From assembly GCA_017460665.1 (NCBI GenBank), contig JAFUAO010000103.1, forward strand, positions 1 through 35,883: DNA of 35,883 nt. Direction: 5' to 3'. Source of the stretch: Ruminococcus sp. Lineage in GTDB: Bacteria; Bacillota; Clostridia; Oscillospirales; Ruminococcaceae. Each line of letters opens with the position of its first letter. Position 1 is the stretch's first letter. Below are positions 1 to 7,212 of this stretch, piece by piece. The notes below the pieces were generated by a model that was not told where the DNA came from, did no database searches, and worked only from the letters and a program-made list of their open reading frames with translations. The position numbers and the translations under genes are program-made.

Positions 1-16
1 ACCTCTTGCAGATGCG

Positions 17-108
17 CCTTCGTAAGGAGATTTCGCCCTCTGCGGAGGGCGACCAGAGGCTCTGCCTCTGGACTCCGCAAGCCTTTGAAAAGGCTTGACC
101 GAAACTTT
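17..108. repeat. Multi-hairpin palindromic intergenic element
   Basis: Successive perfect palindromes are packed into about 90 bases: CCTT/AAGG at 17-27, CGCCCTC/GAGGGCG at 34-51, CCAGAGGC/GCCTCTGG at 53-71 and AAGCCTT/AAGGCTT around 79-96, followed by a T-rich tail ending near 109. This looks like a dispersed non-coding palindromic element of the kind common between genes of Oscillospiraceae. Only one copy lies in this window, so dispersal is inferred. The transcript could fold into a chain of hairpins and might also act as a terminator. Confidence 0.6.
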
Positions 109-143
109 TAATTGCAATTTGTCATTCACACTTCTTCAGATAA

Positions 144-210
144 GTCCGCCAACGGCGGACACCACAATTCCGAATTGAAGAAGGACGGCGGTGCCGCCCT
201 TCTTTTATTT
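144..210. terminator. Tandem hairpins downstream of the amidase gene
   Basis: A 7-bp perfect hairpin (GTCCGCC/GGCGGAC, 144-160) is followed by a longer one at 178-204 (AAGAAGG and CGGC arms with a single A-C mismatch). On the plus strand the second hairpin runs into TTATTT, so it resembles an intrinsic terminator for a gene upstream of the window. It also lies immediately after the stop codon of the minus-strand amidase and may stop transcription from both sides. Confidence 0.55.
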
Positions 211-933
211 CTCCGCCACAAAATCACTGATCCCGGCAAAGATCGTCAGCGCTACCTTCTCCTGATACTCCTCCGTGTTCAGCAGCGCCGCCTCCTCCGG
301 GTTGGACAGGAAGCCGCACTCCACCATTACCGTCGGGTTCGTGCTGTAATAGCACAGGAAGAGCTCCTTGCCGCACAGCTTGATCTCACGGCGGTTGTCC
401 GGCTGCAGCAGCTCCCCGAAGCGCCCCTGAAGGTCCCGTGCCAGAGCCTCGCTGCGCCTATTCGCGGCCGAATAGAACATCTGGGCGCCGCTGTAGTATG
501 GGTCGGTGAACTCGTTCTGGTGGATCGAGATGCAAATGGCGTTCTGGCGGCTGTTGAACAGCGCCAGGCGATTGTCCATGTCGGAGCTCTTCTGGCTGGC
601 CAGCCCCTCGATGCCCTGATCGTGTATGGAAATATCGCTGTCCCGAGTCACCTCCACCTGATAACCGCTGAGCTCAAGAAGGTCCCGGAGCCGCAGGAGG
701 ATACTGAGGTTTATGCCCTTCTCCGGGACGCCCTCCGCCGAAACGCAGCCCCCGTCAAAGCCTCCGTGACCGGCGTCGATGATGATCACAGGCGGCTCTT
801 CGCTGTAGGGCGCAGACACAGGGACAGCGCCGTTTTCCGCCTTTTCCGAAAGATGAGAGAGAGCTCCCATAGCCGCCGCAGCGCAGACTATAAGGACTCC
901 CCCGCTGATGATCTTCTGCTTTGCTCTTTTCAT
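205..933 (-). CDS. cwlD: N-acetylmuramoyl-L-alanine amidase, CwlD-like
   Basis: A 242-residue zinc amidase of the Amidase_3 family that cleaves the MurNAc-L-alanine bond of peptidoglycan. One N-terminal hydrophobic segment (about residues 9-26) would anchor or export it. The metal and catalytic set is complete: DAGHGG (His56), PEKGINLS (Glu71), SIHQN (His138) and VECGFLSN (Glu205). Length and the SSDMDNR and YYSGAQMFY segments fit CwlD, the enzyme that with a partner deacetylase makes muramic-delta-lactam in spore cortex. The start has a good ribosome site (AAGGAGTGAG before ATG). It stands alone and diverges from islA. No clear vegetative promoter was seen upstream, which would suit sporulation control but does not prove it. 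A vegetative amidase of the same fold is the alternative. Confidence 0.8.
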   Translation of the reverse strand: MKRAKQKIISGGVLIVCAAAAMGALSHLSEKAENGAVPVSAPYSEEPPVIIIDAGHGGFDGGCVSAEGVPEKGINLSILLRLRDLLELSGYQVEVTRDSDISIHDQGIEGLASQKSSDMDNRLALFNSRQNAICISIHQNEFTDPYYSGAQMFYSAANRRSEALARDLQGRFGELLQPDNRREIKLCGKELFLCYYSTNPTVMVECGFLSNPEEAALLNTEEYQEKVALTIFAGISDFVAEK

Positions 934-1011
934 GATCTCACTCCTTTTTGTACATGATATTCAGCAGGAGCCGGCATTATGTGGAGGCGGAGAAAAAAGC
1001 TCCTCCGGCCC

Positions 1012-1058
1012 AGATCTGTCAAGATCTAACAATTTCTTGGCGCAAGATCCATGATCTT
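1012..1058. promoter_or_regulatory. AGATC-rich repeats upstream of the islA promoter
   Basis: Two AGATCT palindromes (1012-1017 and 1022-1027) and a 6-bp inverted repeat AAGATC-CAT-GATCTT (1044-1058) lie just upstream of the islA -35 box. Their spacing suggests activator or repressor sites, but no known motif is recognised. They could also serve the divergent amidase gene. Confidence 0.3.
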
Positions 1059-1073
1059 TCATAAAACGAAATA

Positions 1074-1102
1074 TTGACTTTCCCTTGCAGATGTGATAAA
1101 AT
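1074..1102 (+). promoter_or_regulatory. Sigma-A type promoter of islA
   Basis: TTGACT at 1074-1079 and TAAAAT at 1097-1102 are separated by exactly 17 bases. They lie 61 bases upstream of the islA start codon. Confidence 0.8.
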
Positions 1103-1116
1103 ATATGTAGTTTCAA

Positions 1117-1139
1117 AAACCTATTTTTTAGATAGGTTT
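1117..1139. promoter_or_regulatory. Operator-like palindrome in the islA leader
   Basis: AAACCTAT, seven bases, then ATAGGTTT form a perfect 8-bp inverted repeat that starts 15 bases after the -10 box and ends just before the ribosome site. This is where a repressor would block early transcription. A sulfur-responsive regulator such as CymR (Rrf2 family) is a reasonable guess from the operon's role, but I cannot match a consensus. Confidence 0.5.
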
Positions 1140-1163
1140 AATATGTAAAGGAGATGCTTTCAT

Positions 1164-3629
1164 ATGTCTCAGATCAAGGAATTATCCCCTCAGGAGCTCC
1201 GCATACAGCACAATATCGGCTACGGCCAAAAGCGTGCCGGCAGGATCCTTGAGGGCTTTCAGGGTAGCCGCCCCGTCATAGACATCGAGCGTGGAAAATA
1301 CTTCACCGAGAGCTTCAAGCAGACCGAGGGCCAGCCTCTGGTGCTGCGCTGGGCAAAGGCCCTGTACAGCTACGCCCAGAACGCCACGGTCTACGTTGAC
1401 GACGATCAGCTCATCGCAGGCCGTGCCGGACGTGAGGGCCGCTACGGGATCCTCTACCCGGAGCTGGACGGCGATTTTCTGGACGAGGCCATAAAGAGCC
1501 TGCCGGAGAGGGAGAGCTCTCCCTTCGACATAACTCCCGAGGACGCCGACTACATCATAAACGAGATCTCGCCCTACTGGAAGGGCAAGACCTTCCACGA
1601 GGCACTGGCGGCGGCGATCCCGGAGGACACAAGGAAGTACACCTATAATAACGACTCCGAGCTCAGCTCACGTTTCATAGTCAATGAGACAGCCTCCTTC
1701 CGTTCGTCGATACAGTGGGTACACGACTACGAAAAGCCCCTTCATATCGGCTTCAACGGCATCAAGAGGGAGGCTCAGGAGAAGCTGGCAGAGCTGGACG
1801 AGTTCAGCCCCGTGGACAACACCGAGAAGCGTCCCTTCCTTGAGGCGGTGATCATCACTGCCGATGCGATCATTCTTTGGGCACAGCGCCACGCTGAGCT
1901 GGCAGAGAAAAAGGCGGAGGCCGAGACCGATGAGAAGCGCAAAGCCGAGCTCCTTGAGATCGCACGGATCTGCCGGAAGGTCCCTGCTGAGCCCGCAGGC
2001 AGCTTCTACGAGGCCGTCCAGTCACAGTGGTTCATACAGCTCTTCTCCCGTGTGGAGCAGAAGACCGGCACGATCATCTCCAACGGAAGGATGGACCAGT
2101 ACCTCTACCCCTACTACAAGGCAGACAAGGAAAAGGGCCTTATCAACGAGGACAGGGCCGAGGAGCTGCTGGAGTGCGTTTGGGTGGCTATGGCCCAGTA
2201 CATCGACCTTTATCTCTCAAAGGCCGGCGGCGCCTTCAACGAGGGCTACGCTCACTGGGAGGCCGTAACGATCGGCGGCCAGACTCCCGACGGCCGTGAC
2301 GCTGTCAACGAGCTGACCTACATCTTCCTCCGGTCCAAGAGGGAGTTCCCCCTCAACTACCCCGACCTTGCCGCAAGAATCCACACACGCTCCCCCGAGA
2401 AGTACCTCTACGAGGTGGCTGAGACGATCAAGGACGGTAGCGGCTTCCCCAAGCTGATCAACGACGACGAGGTGGTGCCTCTCCTTCTGGCAAAGGGAGC
2501 TCAGTTCGAGGAGGCCTACGATTACAGCGTTTCCGGCTGTGCGGAGTGCCGTATGCCCAACAGGGACACCTACACCTCCCCCTGCGCTTATATCAACTTC
2601 GCCGCAGCGCTGGAAATGACGGTGTATAACGGAAAAATGCTGAAATACGGCGACGAGGTGATCGGTCTCCAGACCGGCGAGGCCGAGGACTTCGAGAGCT
2701 TCGATGAGTTCCTTGAGGCCTACCTGCGCCAGCAGAAGAACTTCATGAAGCACGCCTTTATCCAGCAGCATGAGATCATCCGCCTGAGAGCAGAGCACTT
2801 CGCCTCGCCTCTCGGATCCTCCCTCCACAAGCTGTGCATGGAGCAGCAGAAGGACATACACTCCCCCAAGATCGAGGGCGGCATAGACCTGGGCTATTTC
2901 GAGTTCATCGGCTACGGCACGGTGATCGACTCACTGGCGGCGATCAAGAAGGTGGTCTTTGAGGACAAGAGGATCACTCTCCCTCAGCTCAGAGAGGCCA
3001 TGGAGCACGACTTCGAGGGCTATGAGCCGATCAGAGCTCTGGTCACCAGCGCTCCTGCCTACGGCAACAACGACAGCTACGCCGACCAGATCGGCAAGCG
3101 CCTTGACCGTGAGCTGCTGGAGTTCACCAAGAAGTATTCCAAGGAGCTGGGCGTACATCTGGACCTGAGATACGTTCCCTTCACGTCGAATGTTCCCTTC
3201 GGAAAGGTGGTCTCGGCCACTCCCAACGGCAGAAGGGCCTATGTGCCGCTGTCGGACGGCTCCTCCGCTTCACAGGGAGCTGACAGGAACGGTCCCACGG
3301 CGATCCTGCTGTCCAACTACGCCACCAAGAACTACGACTACCGCAACAGAGCGGCAAGGCTTCTCAATATCAAGCTCAGCCCTCAGTGCGTGAAGGGCGA
3401 GGAAGGCACCGCCAAGCTGGTGGACTTCATCAAGGCCTGGCGTGACCTTAAGCTGTGGCACTTGCAGTTCAACATCATCAACCGTGAGACCCTGATCAAG
3501 GCTCAGCAGGATCCCGACGCCTACCGCAGCCTCCTTGTGAGAGTCGCCGGCTACAGCGCTTACTTCTGCGAGCTCTCGAAGGACCTCCAGGACGATATAA
3601 TCTCCCGTACTGAGCACGGCGCAGTATGA
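1164..3629 (+). CDS. islA: Glycyl radical enzyme, probable isethionate sulfite-lyase
   Basis: An 821-residue glycyl radical enzyme of the pyruvate formate-lyase superfamily. The C-terminal motif RVAGYSA places the radical on Gly796. The active-site loop SGCAECR gives the thiyl residue Cys459 and the general base Glu461. Residues I recall from published isethionate lyase structures (Arg189, Gln193, Trp374, Cys468, Glu470, Arg678, Phe682, Gly805) each have an identical residue here at a constant offset of nine: Arg180, Gln184, Trp365, Cys459, Glu461, Arg669, Phe673, Gly796. That favours cleavage of isethionate (2-hydroxyethanesulfonate) to acetaldehyde and sulfite. The start follows AAAGGAG. 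The stop overlaps the activase start (ATGA), and a sulfonate-type transporter lies downstream. Dihydroxypropanesulfonate lyase (HpsG) is the main alternative. The numbering is from memory and was not checked by alignment. Confidence 0.85.
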   Translation: MSQIKELSPQELRIQHNIGYGQKRAGRILEGFQGSRPVIDIERGKYFTESFKQTEGQPLVLRWAKALYSYAQNATVYVDDDQLIAGRAGREGRYGILYPELDGDFLDEAIKSLPERESSPFDITPEDADYIINEISPYWKGKTFHEALAAAIPEDTRKYTYNNDSELSSRFIVNETASFRSSIQWVHDYEKPLHIGFNGIKREAQEKLAELDEFSPVDNTEKRPFLEAVIITADAIILWAQRHAELAEKKAEAETDEKRKAELLEIARICRKVPAEPAGSFYEAVQSQWFIQLFSRVEQKTGTIISNGRMDQYLYPYYKADKEKGLINEDRAEELLECVWVAMAQYIDLYLSKAGGAFNEGYAHWEAVTIGGQTPDGRDAVNELTYIFLRSKREFPLNYPDLAARIHTRSPEKYLYEVAETIKDGSGFPKLINDDEVVPLLLAKGAQFEEAYDYSVSGCAECRMPNRDTYTSPCAYINFAAALEMTVYNGKMLKYGDEVIGLQTGEAEDFESFDEFLEAYLRQQKNFMKHAFIQQHEIIRLRAEHFASPLGSSLHKLCMEQQKDIHSPKIEGGIDLGYFEFIGYGTVIDSLAAIKKVVFEDKRITLPQLREAMEHDFEGYEPIRALVTSAPAYGNNDSYADQIGKRLDRELLEFTKKYSKELGVHLDLRYVPFTSNVPFGKVVSATPNGRRAYVPLSDGSSASQGADRNGPTAILLSNYATKNYDYRNRAARLLNIKLSPQCVKGEEGTAKLVDFIKAWRDLKLWHLQFNIINRETLIKAQQDPDAYRSLLVRVAGYSAYFCELSKDLQDDIISRTEHGAV

Positions 3630-4495
3630 CCGGGACAGTATTCAATATCCAGCCATATTCCCTCCACGACGGCCCCGGCATACGGACGATCGTGTTCCTG
3701 AAAGGCTGCCCCCTTAGGTGCAAATGGTGCTCAAATCCTGAGTCCCAGAGCCCCTATCCGGAGGTAGCTTTCGACAGGGAGAAGTGTATCGCTGACAAGG
3801 GCTGCCGCTTCTGTGAGGGCGTCTGTCAGATCGAGGGCTTCTCCCCCAGCGAGACAAACGCTCGGCTAAAGGGCCGATGTCAGCAGTTTTGTGAGGTCTG
3901 TCCCTCGGGGGCCCTTACCGTTTACGGGAAGGAGATGTCCCCGGAGCAGATCCTTGACCGGGTGGAGGCCGACAGCGCCTTCTACTCCCACGGGAAGGGC
4001 GGCCTTACCCTTTCCGGCGGAGAGCCCTTCATGCAGGGACAGTTCGCCCTTGAGATCCTTCGTGAGGCAAAGCGCCGGAGGATCAGCACTGCCGCCGAGA
4101 CCTGCGGCTTTTGCGACACTGAGGTGCTGAGGCAGGCTGCCGGACTGCTGGACTATGTACTGTTCGATATAAAGCTCTTGGACAGCGAAAGGCACCGGCT
4201 CCACACCGGCGTCCCCAACGAGCTGATCCTCAGCAACCTGGAGATGCTGTTCAGTGAGTTCCCGGAGCTCCACAAGCACATCAGGACCCCTGTGATCCCC
4301 ACGGTCAATGACAGCCTGGAGGACATAGGCGCCATAAGCAGGTTCCTCTCCGGACGGGAGAACTACAGCTACGAGCTGCTCCCATACCACCGGTTCGGAA
4401 CGGGGAAATACGCTCTGCTTGGCCGGGGATATGCCGATATTCCCGAGAAAGTGGACGATGAGCTCATGGCGGAGCTGAAGAAGCTCCAGGTCTGA
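3626..4495 (+). CDS. islB: Glycyl radical enzyme activase (radical SAM)
   Basis: A 289-residue radical SAM protein that would install the glycyl radical on the preceding lyase. The CX3CX2C cluster motif is Cys28, Cys32, Cys35, and the SAM-binding TLSGGEP segment is near residues 128-134. Between them is the cysteine-rich insert typical of this family (Cys54, 60, 63, 67, 85, 89, 92), which in relatives carries extra iron-sulfur clusters. The start codon overlaps the islA stop by four bases, so translation is probably coupled. Assignment as IslB rather than another activase rests on its position. Reductive SAM cleavage makes the system strictly anaerobic. Confidence 0.88.
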   Translation: MTGTVFNIQPYSLHDGPGIRTIVFLKGCPLRCKWCSNPESQSPYPEVAFDREKCIADKGCRFCEGVCQIEGFSPSETNARLKGRCQQFCEVCPSGALTVYGKEMSPEQILDRVEADSAFYSHGKGGLTLSGGEPFMQGQFALEILREAKRRRISTAAETCGFCDTEVLRQAAGLLDYVLFDIKLLDSERHRLHTGVPNELILSNLEMLFSEFPELHKHIRTPVIPTVNDSLEDIGAISRFLSGRENYSYELLPYHRFGTGKYALLGRGYADIPEKVDDELMAELKKLQV

Positions 4496-4515
4496 AAATA
4501 ATTCCAGCTAAGGTA

Positions 4516-4544
4516 TTGACAAAGGAGATACATGGTGGTATAAT
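4516..4544 (+). promoter_or_regulatory. Consensus promoter of the sulfonate transporter
   Basis: TTGACA (4516-4521), a 17-base spacer and TATAAT (4539-4544) match the consensus at all twelve positions. The promoter sits in the 96-base gap between the activase and the binding protein, so the transporter can be expressed without the lyase. Confidence 0.85.
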
Positions 4545-4591
4545 ATCAATGCATACAATTCATATGTATTAAGTAGGAAAGGATAATTACT

Positions 4592-5581
4592 ATGAAAAAA
4601 TTACTCAAAACAGTGGCTATCGTATTGGCAATGAGCATCAGCGCAGTCCTGCTGACTGCCTGCGGATCCTCTTCACAGAGCAGCGAAGCCGGCTCCTCCG
4701 AGAGCAGCACGACCCTGCGTATCGCAGCTCAGCCCTTCCCCCTGTACACTCCCGTGTTCGTGGCCTATGACCTGGGCTACCTCAAGGAGGAATTCGACAA
4801 GGTGGGCGCTGACTTCACTTGGGATCTGTTCAACTCCGGTCCTCTGGTAAACGAGGCAGTTGCTGCCGGCGAGGCTGACATGGGCTTCATGGCCGACCTT
4901 CCCGCTATCATCGCTAAGTCTACAGGCCAGCCTATCGAGATCGTTTCAAACGTCGCTTACGGCGAGAAGGGCCTTGCAGTCCTCGTACAGGCCGACTCAG
5001 ACATCAAGAGCGTCGCAGAGCTCAAGGGCAAGAAGGTGGCCTATGCTACAGGCTCCTATGCTCAGCACCTGCTGGCTCTCCTCCTTTCAAATGAGGGACT
5101 TTCACTGGACGACGTTGAGACCATCAACCTCGGCGCAGGAGACTCCCCTGCTGCACTTGCTGCCGGAGAGGTAGACGCTATCGTTATCTGGGAGCAGTTC
5201 ATCTCAAAGCTGACCACCGACGGCACAGCTAAGGTGCTGGCAGACGGCACAGGCGTCAAGAAGGGCAACATGATCACTTACTTCGTCAGCGACTACGCTA
5301 ACGCTCACCCCGACGTGGTAAAGGCCTACATCAACGCCCTCAACAGAGCTAACGAGTACATCGAGAAGGACCCCGAGGCTGCTGCTGAGCTGGTGGCTGC
5401 TGACTTCAACATCGACAAGGAGCTCATGTCTCAGATCATCCCCAAGTTCACCTACAAGACCTCTCTCGACACTGACGATATTGCCGAGATCACCAAGGTG
5501 AAGGACTTCTCCCTTGAGGCCGGCATCATCAGCAACGACGTCGATATGGACAGCTTCATCAACACCTCATACCTGAACTAA
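4592..5581 (+). CDS. Sulfonate-type ABC transporter substrate-binding lipoprotein
   Basis: A 329-residue secreted lipoprotein of the NMT1/SsuA/TauA family, which binds nitrate, taurine, alkanesulfonates or thiamine precursors outside the cell. The signal peptide ends in the lipobox LLTAC with the lipidated Cys24, followed by a Ser-rich linker. The fold begins at TLRIAAQPFPLY and shows the family's GYLKEEF, VNEAVAAGEADMGFM and AALAAGEVDAIVIWE segments. It has its own consensus promoter and comes right after islAB, so isethionate is the most likely ligand. The sequence alone does not fix ligand specificity. Confidence 0.85.
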   Translation: MKKLLKTVAIVLAMSISAVLLTACGSSSQSSEAGSSESSTTLRIAAQPFPLYTPVFVAYDLGYLKEEFDKVGADFTWDLFNSGPLVNEAVAAGEADMGFMADLPAIIAKSTGQPIEIVSNVAYGEKGLAVLVQADSDIKSVAELKGKKVAYATGSYAQHLLALLLSNEGLSLDDVETINLGAGDSPAALAAGEVDAIVIWEQFISKLTTDGTAKVLADGTGVKKGNMITYFVSDYANAHPDVVKAYINALNRANEYIEKDPEAAAELVAADFNIDKELMSQIIPKFTYKTSLDTDDIAEITKVKDFSLEAGIISNDVDMDSFINTSYLN

Positions 5582-5593
5582 AACACCGAAAAA

Positions 5594-5619
5594 GGGGACT
5601 GCTGCTTGCGGCGGTCCCC
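5594..5619. other. Hairpin between binding protein and permease genes
   Basis: A 9-bp stem (GGGGACTGC/GCGGTCCCC with one T-G pair) with an 8-base loop sits 13 bases after the binding-protein stop. No T-run follows on the plus strand, so it more likely protects the upstream mRNA or gives partial termination, raising binding protein over permease. On the minus strand the stem is followed by TTTTT, although no minus-strand gene is seen here. Confidence 0.55.
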
Positions 5620-5640
5620 TAAAAAAGGAGTCAGACAACT

Positions 5641-6393
5641 GTGAAAAAGAGTTTCTCTTATTGGCTGATATATCTCGCTCTGCCGATCATCGTGCTTGCG
5701 GTCTGGGAGGGCTTCGACATAGCCGGAAGGCTAAAGCCCTACACCATGCCTGCACCCATGGCGATCGTGGATACTACTCTTGACTACATAAAAAACGGCA
5801 AGCTGTGGACCAACATCACCGTCAGCTTCCTCAGAGTGCTCAAGGGCTTCGGAGTAGGCCTTGCAGCAGGCTTTTTAGTCGGGATACTCTCGGCTCTCTT
5901 CCCGAAATTCGAGGCCTTCACCGACCTTGTGATCCAGATACTCCGCCCGATCCCTCCTATCGCTTGGATCCCCCTTGCGATCCTTTGGTTCGGCATCGGC
6001 GAGGAGTCGAAGGTCTTCATCATCTTCCTTGGAGCCTTCTTCCCGATCTTCCTCAACACCGCTGAGGGCGTAAAGAGCATCGACAGCAAATACTTCGAGC
6101 TTGCACAGGTCTATGAGGTGCCGAAGCCCATGCTGATCTGGCAGATCGTGATCCCGGGAGCTCTTCCCTCTATCATGACCGGTATCAGGCTGGGTGTGGG
6201 CAACGCTTGGGTCTGCGTGGTGGCCGCCGAGATGATCGGAGCCGTCAGCGGCGTCGGGCATATGCTCTCCGACGGCAGGAGCCTTTCACGGCCTGACATA
6301 GTGATCCTCGGTATGCTGATCGTCGGTATCGTTGGAAAGATCATGGACGACATACTAAAGCTGATCCACAAGAAGCTCATCACTTGGATATGA
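5641..6393 (+). CDS. Sulfonate-type ABC transporter permease (SsuC/TauC-like)
   Basis: A 250-residue integral membrane protein of the binding-protein-dependent permease family with about six hydrophobic segments. It includes the RPIPPIAWIPLAILWFG segment typical of SsuC/TauC and an EAA-type cytoplasmic loop (PKPMLIWQIVIPGALPSIM) that contacts the ATPase. The start is GTG, preceded by GGAG ten bases upstream. It follows the binding-protein gene after a hairpin, and the ATPase gene starts 9 bases after its stop. The substrate is inferred from the neighbouring islAB genes. Confidence 0.88.
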   Translation: MKKSFSYWLIYLALPIIVLAVWEGFDIAGRLKPYTMPAPMAIVDTTLDYIKNGKLWTNITVSFLRVLKGFGVGLAAGFLVGILSALFPKFEAFTDLVIQILRPIPPIAWIPLAILWFGIGEESKVFIIFLGAFFPIFLNTAEGVKSIDSKYFELAQVYEVPKPMLIWQIVIPGALPSIMTGIRLGVGNAWVCVVAAEMIGAVSGVGHMLSDGRSLSRPDIVILGMLIVGIVGKIMDDILKLIHKKLITWI

Positions 6394-6402
6394 GGTAGAC
6401 AT

Positions 6403-7170
6403 ATGGCTAACATCATCGAGATAAAAAAACTGAACAAGGTCTTCCGGTCGAAGGAGAACGAGGTGCAGGCCTTGGAGAACATCGACCTGACCATCGAGGA
6501 GGGCAGCTTCGTTTCGATCATCGGCGGAAGCGGCTGCGGCAAGAGCACCCTGCTGAGGGTGATCGGCGGCCTTGAGACCGACTATGAGGGCGAGTACCTC
6601 TTCGACAACGCTCCGGTCAAGGGACCCTCCCGTGACAAGGGCTTCATCTTCCAGGACCACAGGCTCCTTCCTTGGCTGACAGTGGAGAACAATATCCGCT
6701 TCTCCCTGCCAAAGGAAAAGAAGAAGGACGACGCCCTCATCAGGGAGAACCTTGAGCTGGTGGGGCTCACCGGCTTCGAGAAGTCCTACCCCAGACAGCT
6801 CTCAGGCGGCATGGCCCAGCGTGTGGCGATCGCAAGAGCTCTGGCCAACAAGCCGAGGATCCTGCTCCTGGACGAGCCCTTCGGAGCCCTGGACGCTATT
6901 ACAAGAATGAATTTGCAGGAGCAGATGCTCAAGATCTGGCACGAGGAAAAGATCACCATGATCATCGTCACCCACGACATCGACGAGGCGGTCTACCTTG
7001 GAGGGACCGTCGTGGTAATGACTCCCAGACCGGGCCGGATCAAGCGCATACAGAAGGTGGACCTTGGTACTCCAAGGCGCCGCACGGGAACTCCCTTCAC
7101 CCTTGCAAGAGATGAGATCTACAGGGAATTCTTCAGCGATGCGGAGATACCGATAGAATATAACATATAA
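6403..7170 (+). CDS. Sulfonate-type ABC transporter ATP-binding protein (SsuB/TauB-like)
   Basis: A 255-residue cytoplasmic ATPase that powers the preceding permease. All nucleotide-binding motifs are present: Walker A GGSGCGKST (41-49), the Q-loop glutamine (about 84), signature LSGGMAQR (133-140), Walker B ILLLDEP (153-159) and the switch histidine in VTHD (191). The DEAVYLGGTVVVMTPRPGRI segment is typical of the nitrate/taurine/sulfonate importer subfamily. It is the last gene of the operon and is followed directly by a strong terminator. Confidence 0.9.
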   Translation: MANIIEIKKLNKVFRSKENEVQALENIDLTIEEGSFVSIIGGSGCGKSTLLRVIGGLETDYEGEYLFDNAPVKGPSRDKGFIFQDHRLLPWLTVENNIRFSLPKEKKKDDALIRENLELVGLTGFEKSYPRQLSGGMAQRVAIARALANKPRILLLDEPFGALDAITRMNLQEQMLKIWHEEKITMIIVTHDIDEAVYLGGTVVVMTPRPGRIKRIQKVDLGTPRRRTGTPFTLARDEIYREFFSDAEIPIEYNI

Positions 7171-7173
7171 AAG

Positions 7174-7212
7174 ACCGGACACAAGGCTCTTCCGCTTTGT
7201 GTCCGGTTTTTT
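7174..7212 (+). terminator. Intrinsic terminator of the sulfonate operon
   Basis: A long stem (ACCGGACACAA paired with TTGTGTCCGGT) is followed by TTTTT. The hairpin also lies directly after the stop codon of the minus-strand 632-residue gene and may act in both directions. Confidence 0.85.

Noticed and set aside
112-957. Long open frame opposite the amidase gene
   Set aside because: It is the antisense shadow of cwlD, covers the intergenic palindromes and has no ribosome site. The minus-strand protein has complete catalytic motifs.
1021-1073. Riboswitch upstream of islA
   Set aside because: The structured repeats lie upstream of the promoter, so they would not be transcribed with islA, and no known riboswitch core was recognised.
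1134-1147. 14-base stretch shared with 17044-17057 (AGGTTTAATATGTA) near two promoters
   Set aside because: In a window of this size a 14-base match between AT-rich leaders is expected by chance, and the flanking bases differ.
2217-2861. 214-codon minus-strand frame inside islA, and others like it
   Set aside because: Antisense shadow caused by high-GC codon use; no start signal and no recognisable protein features.
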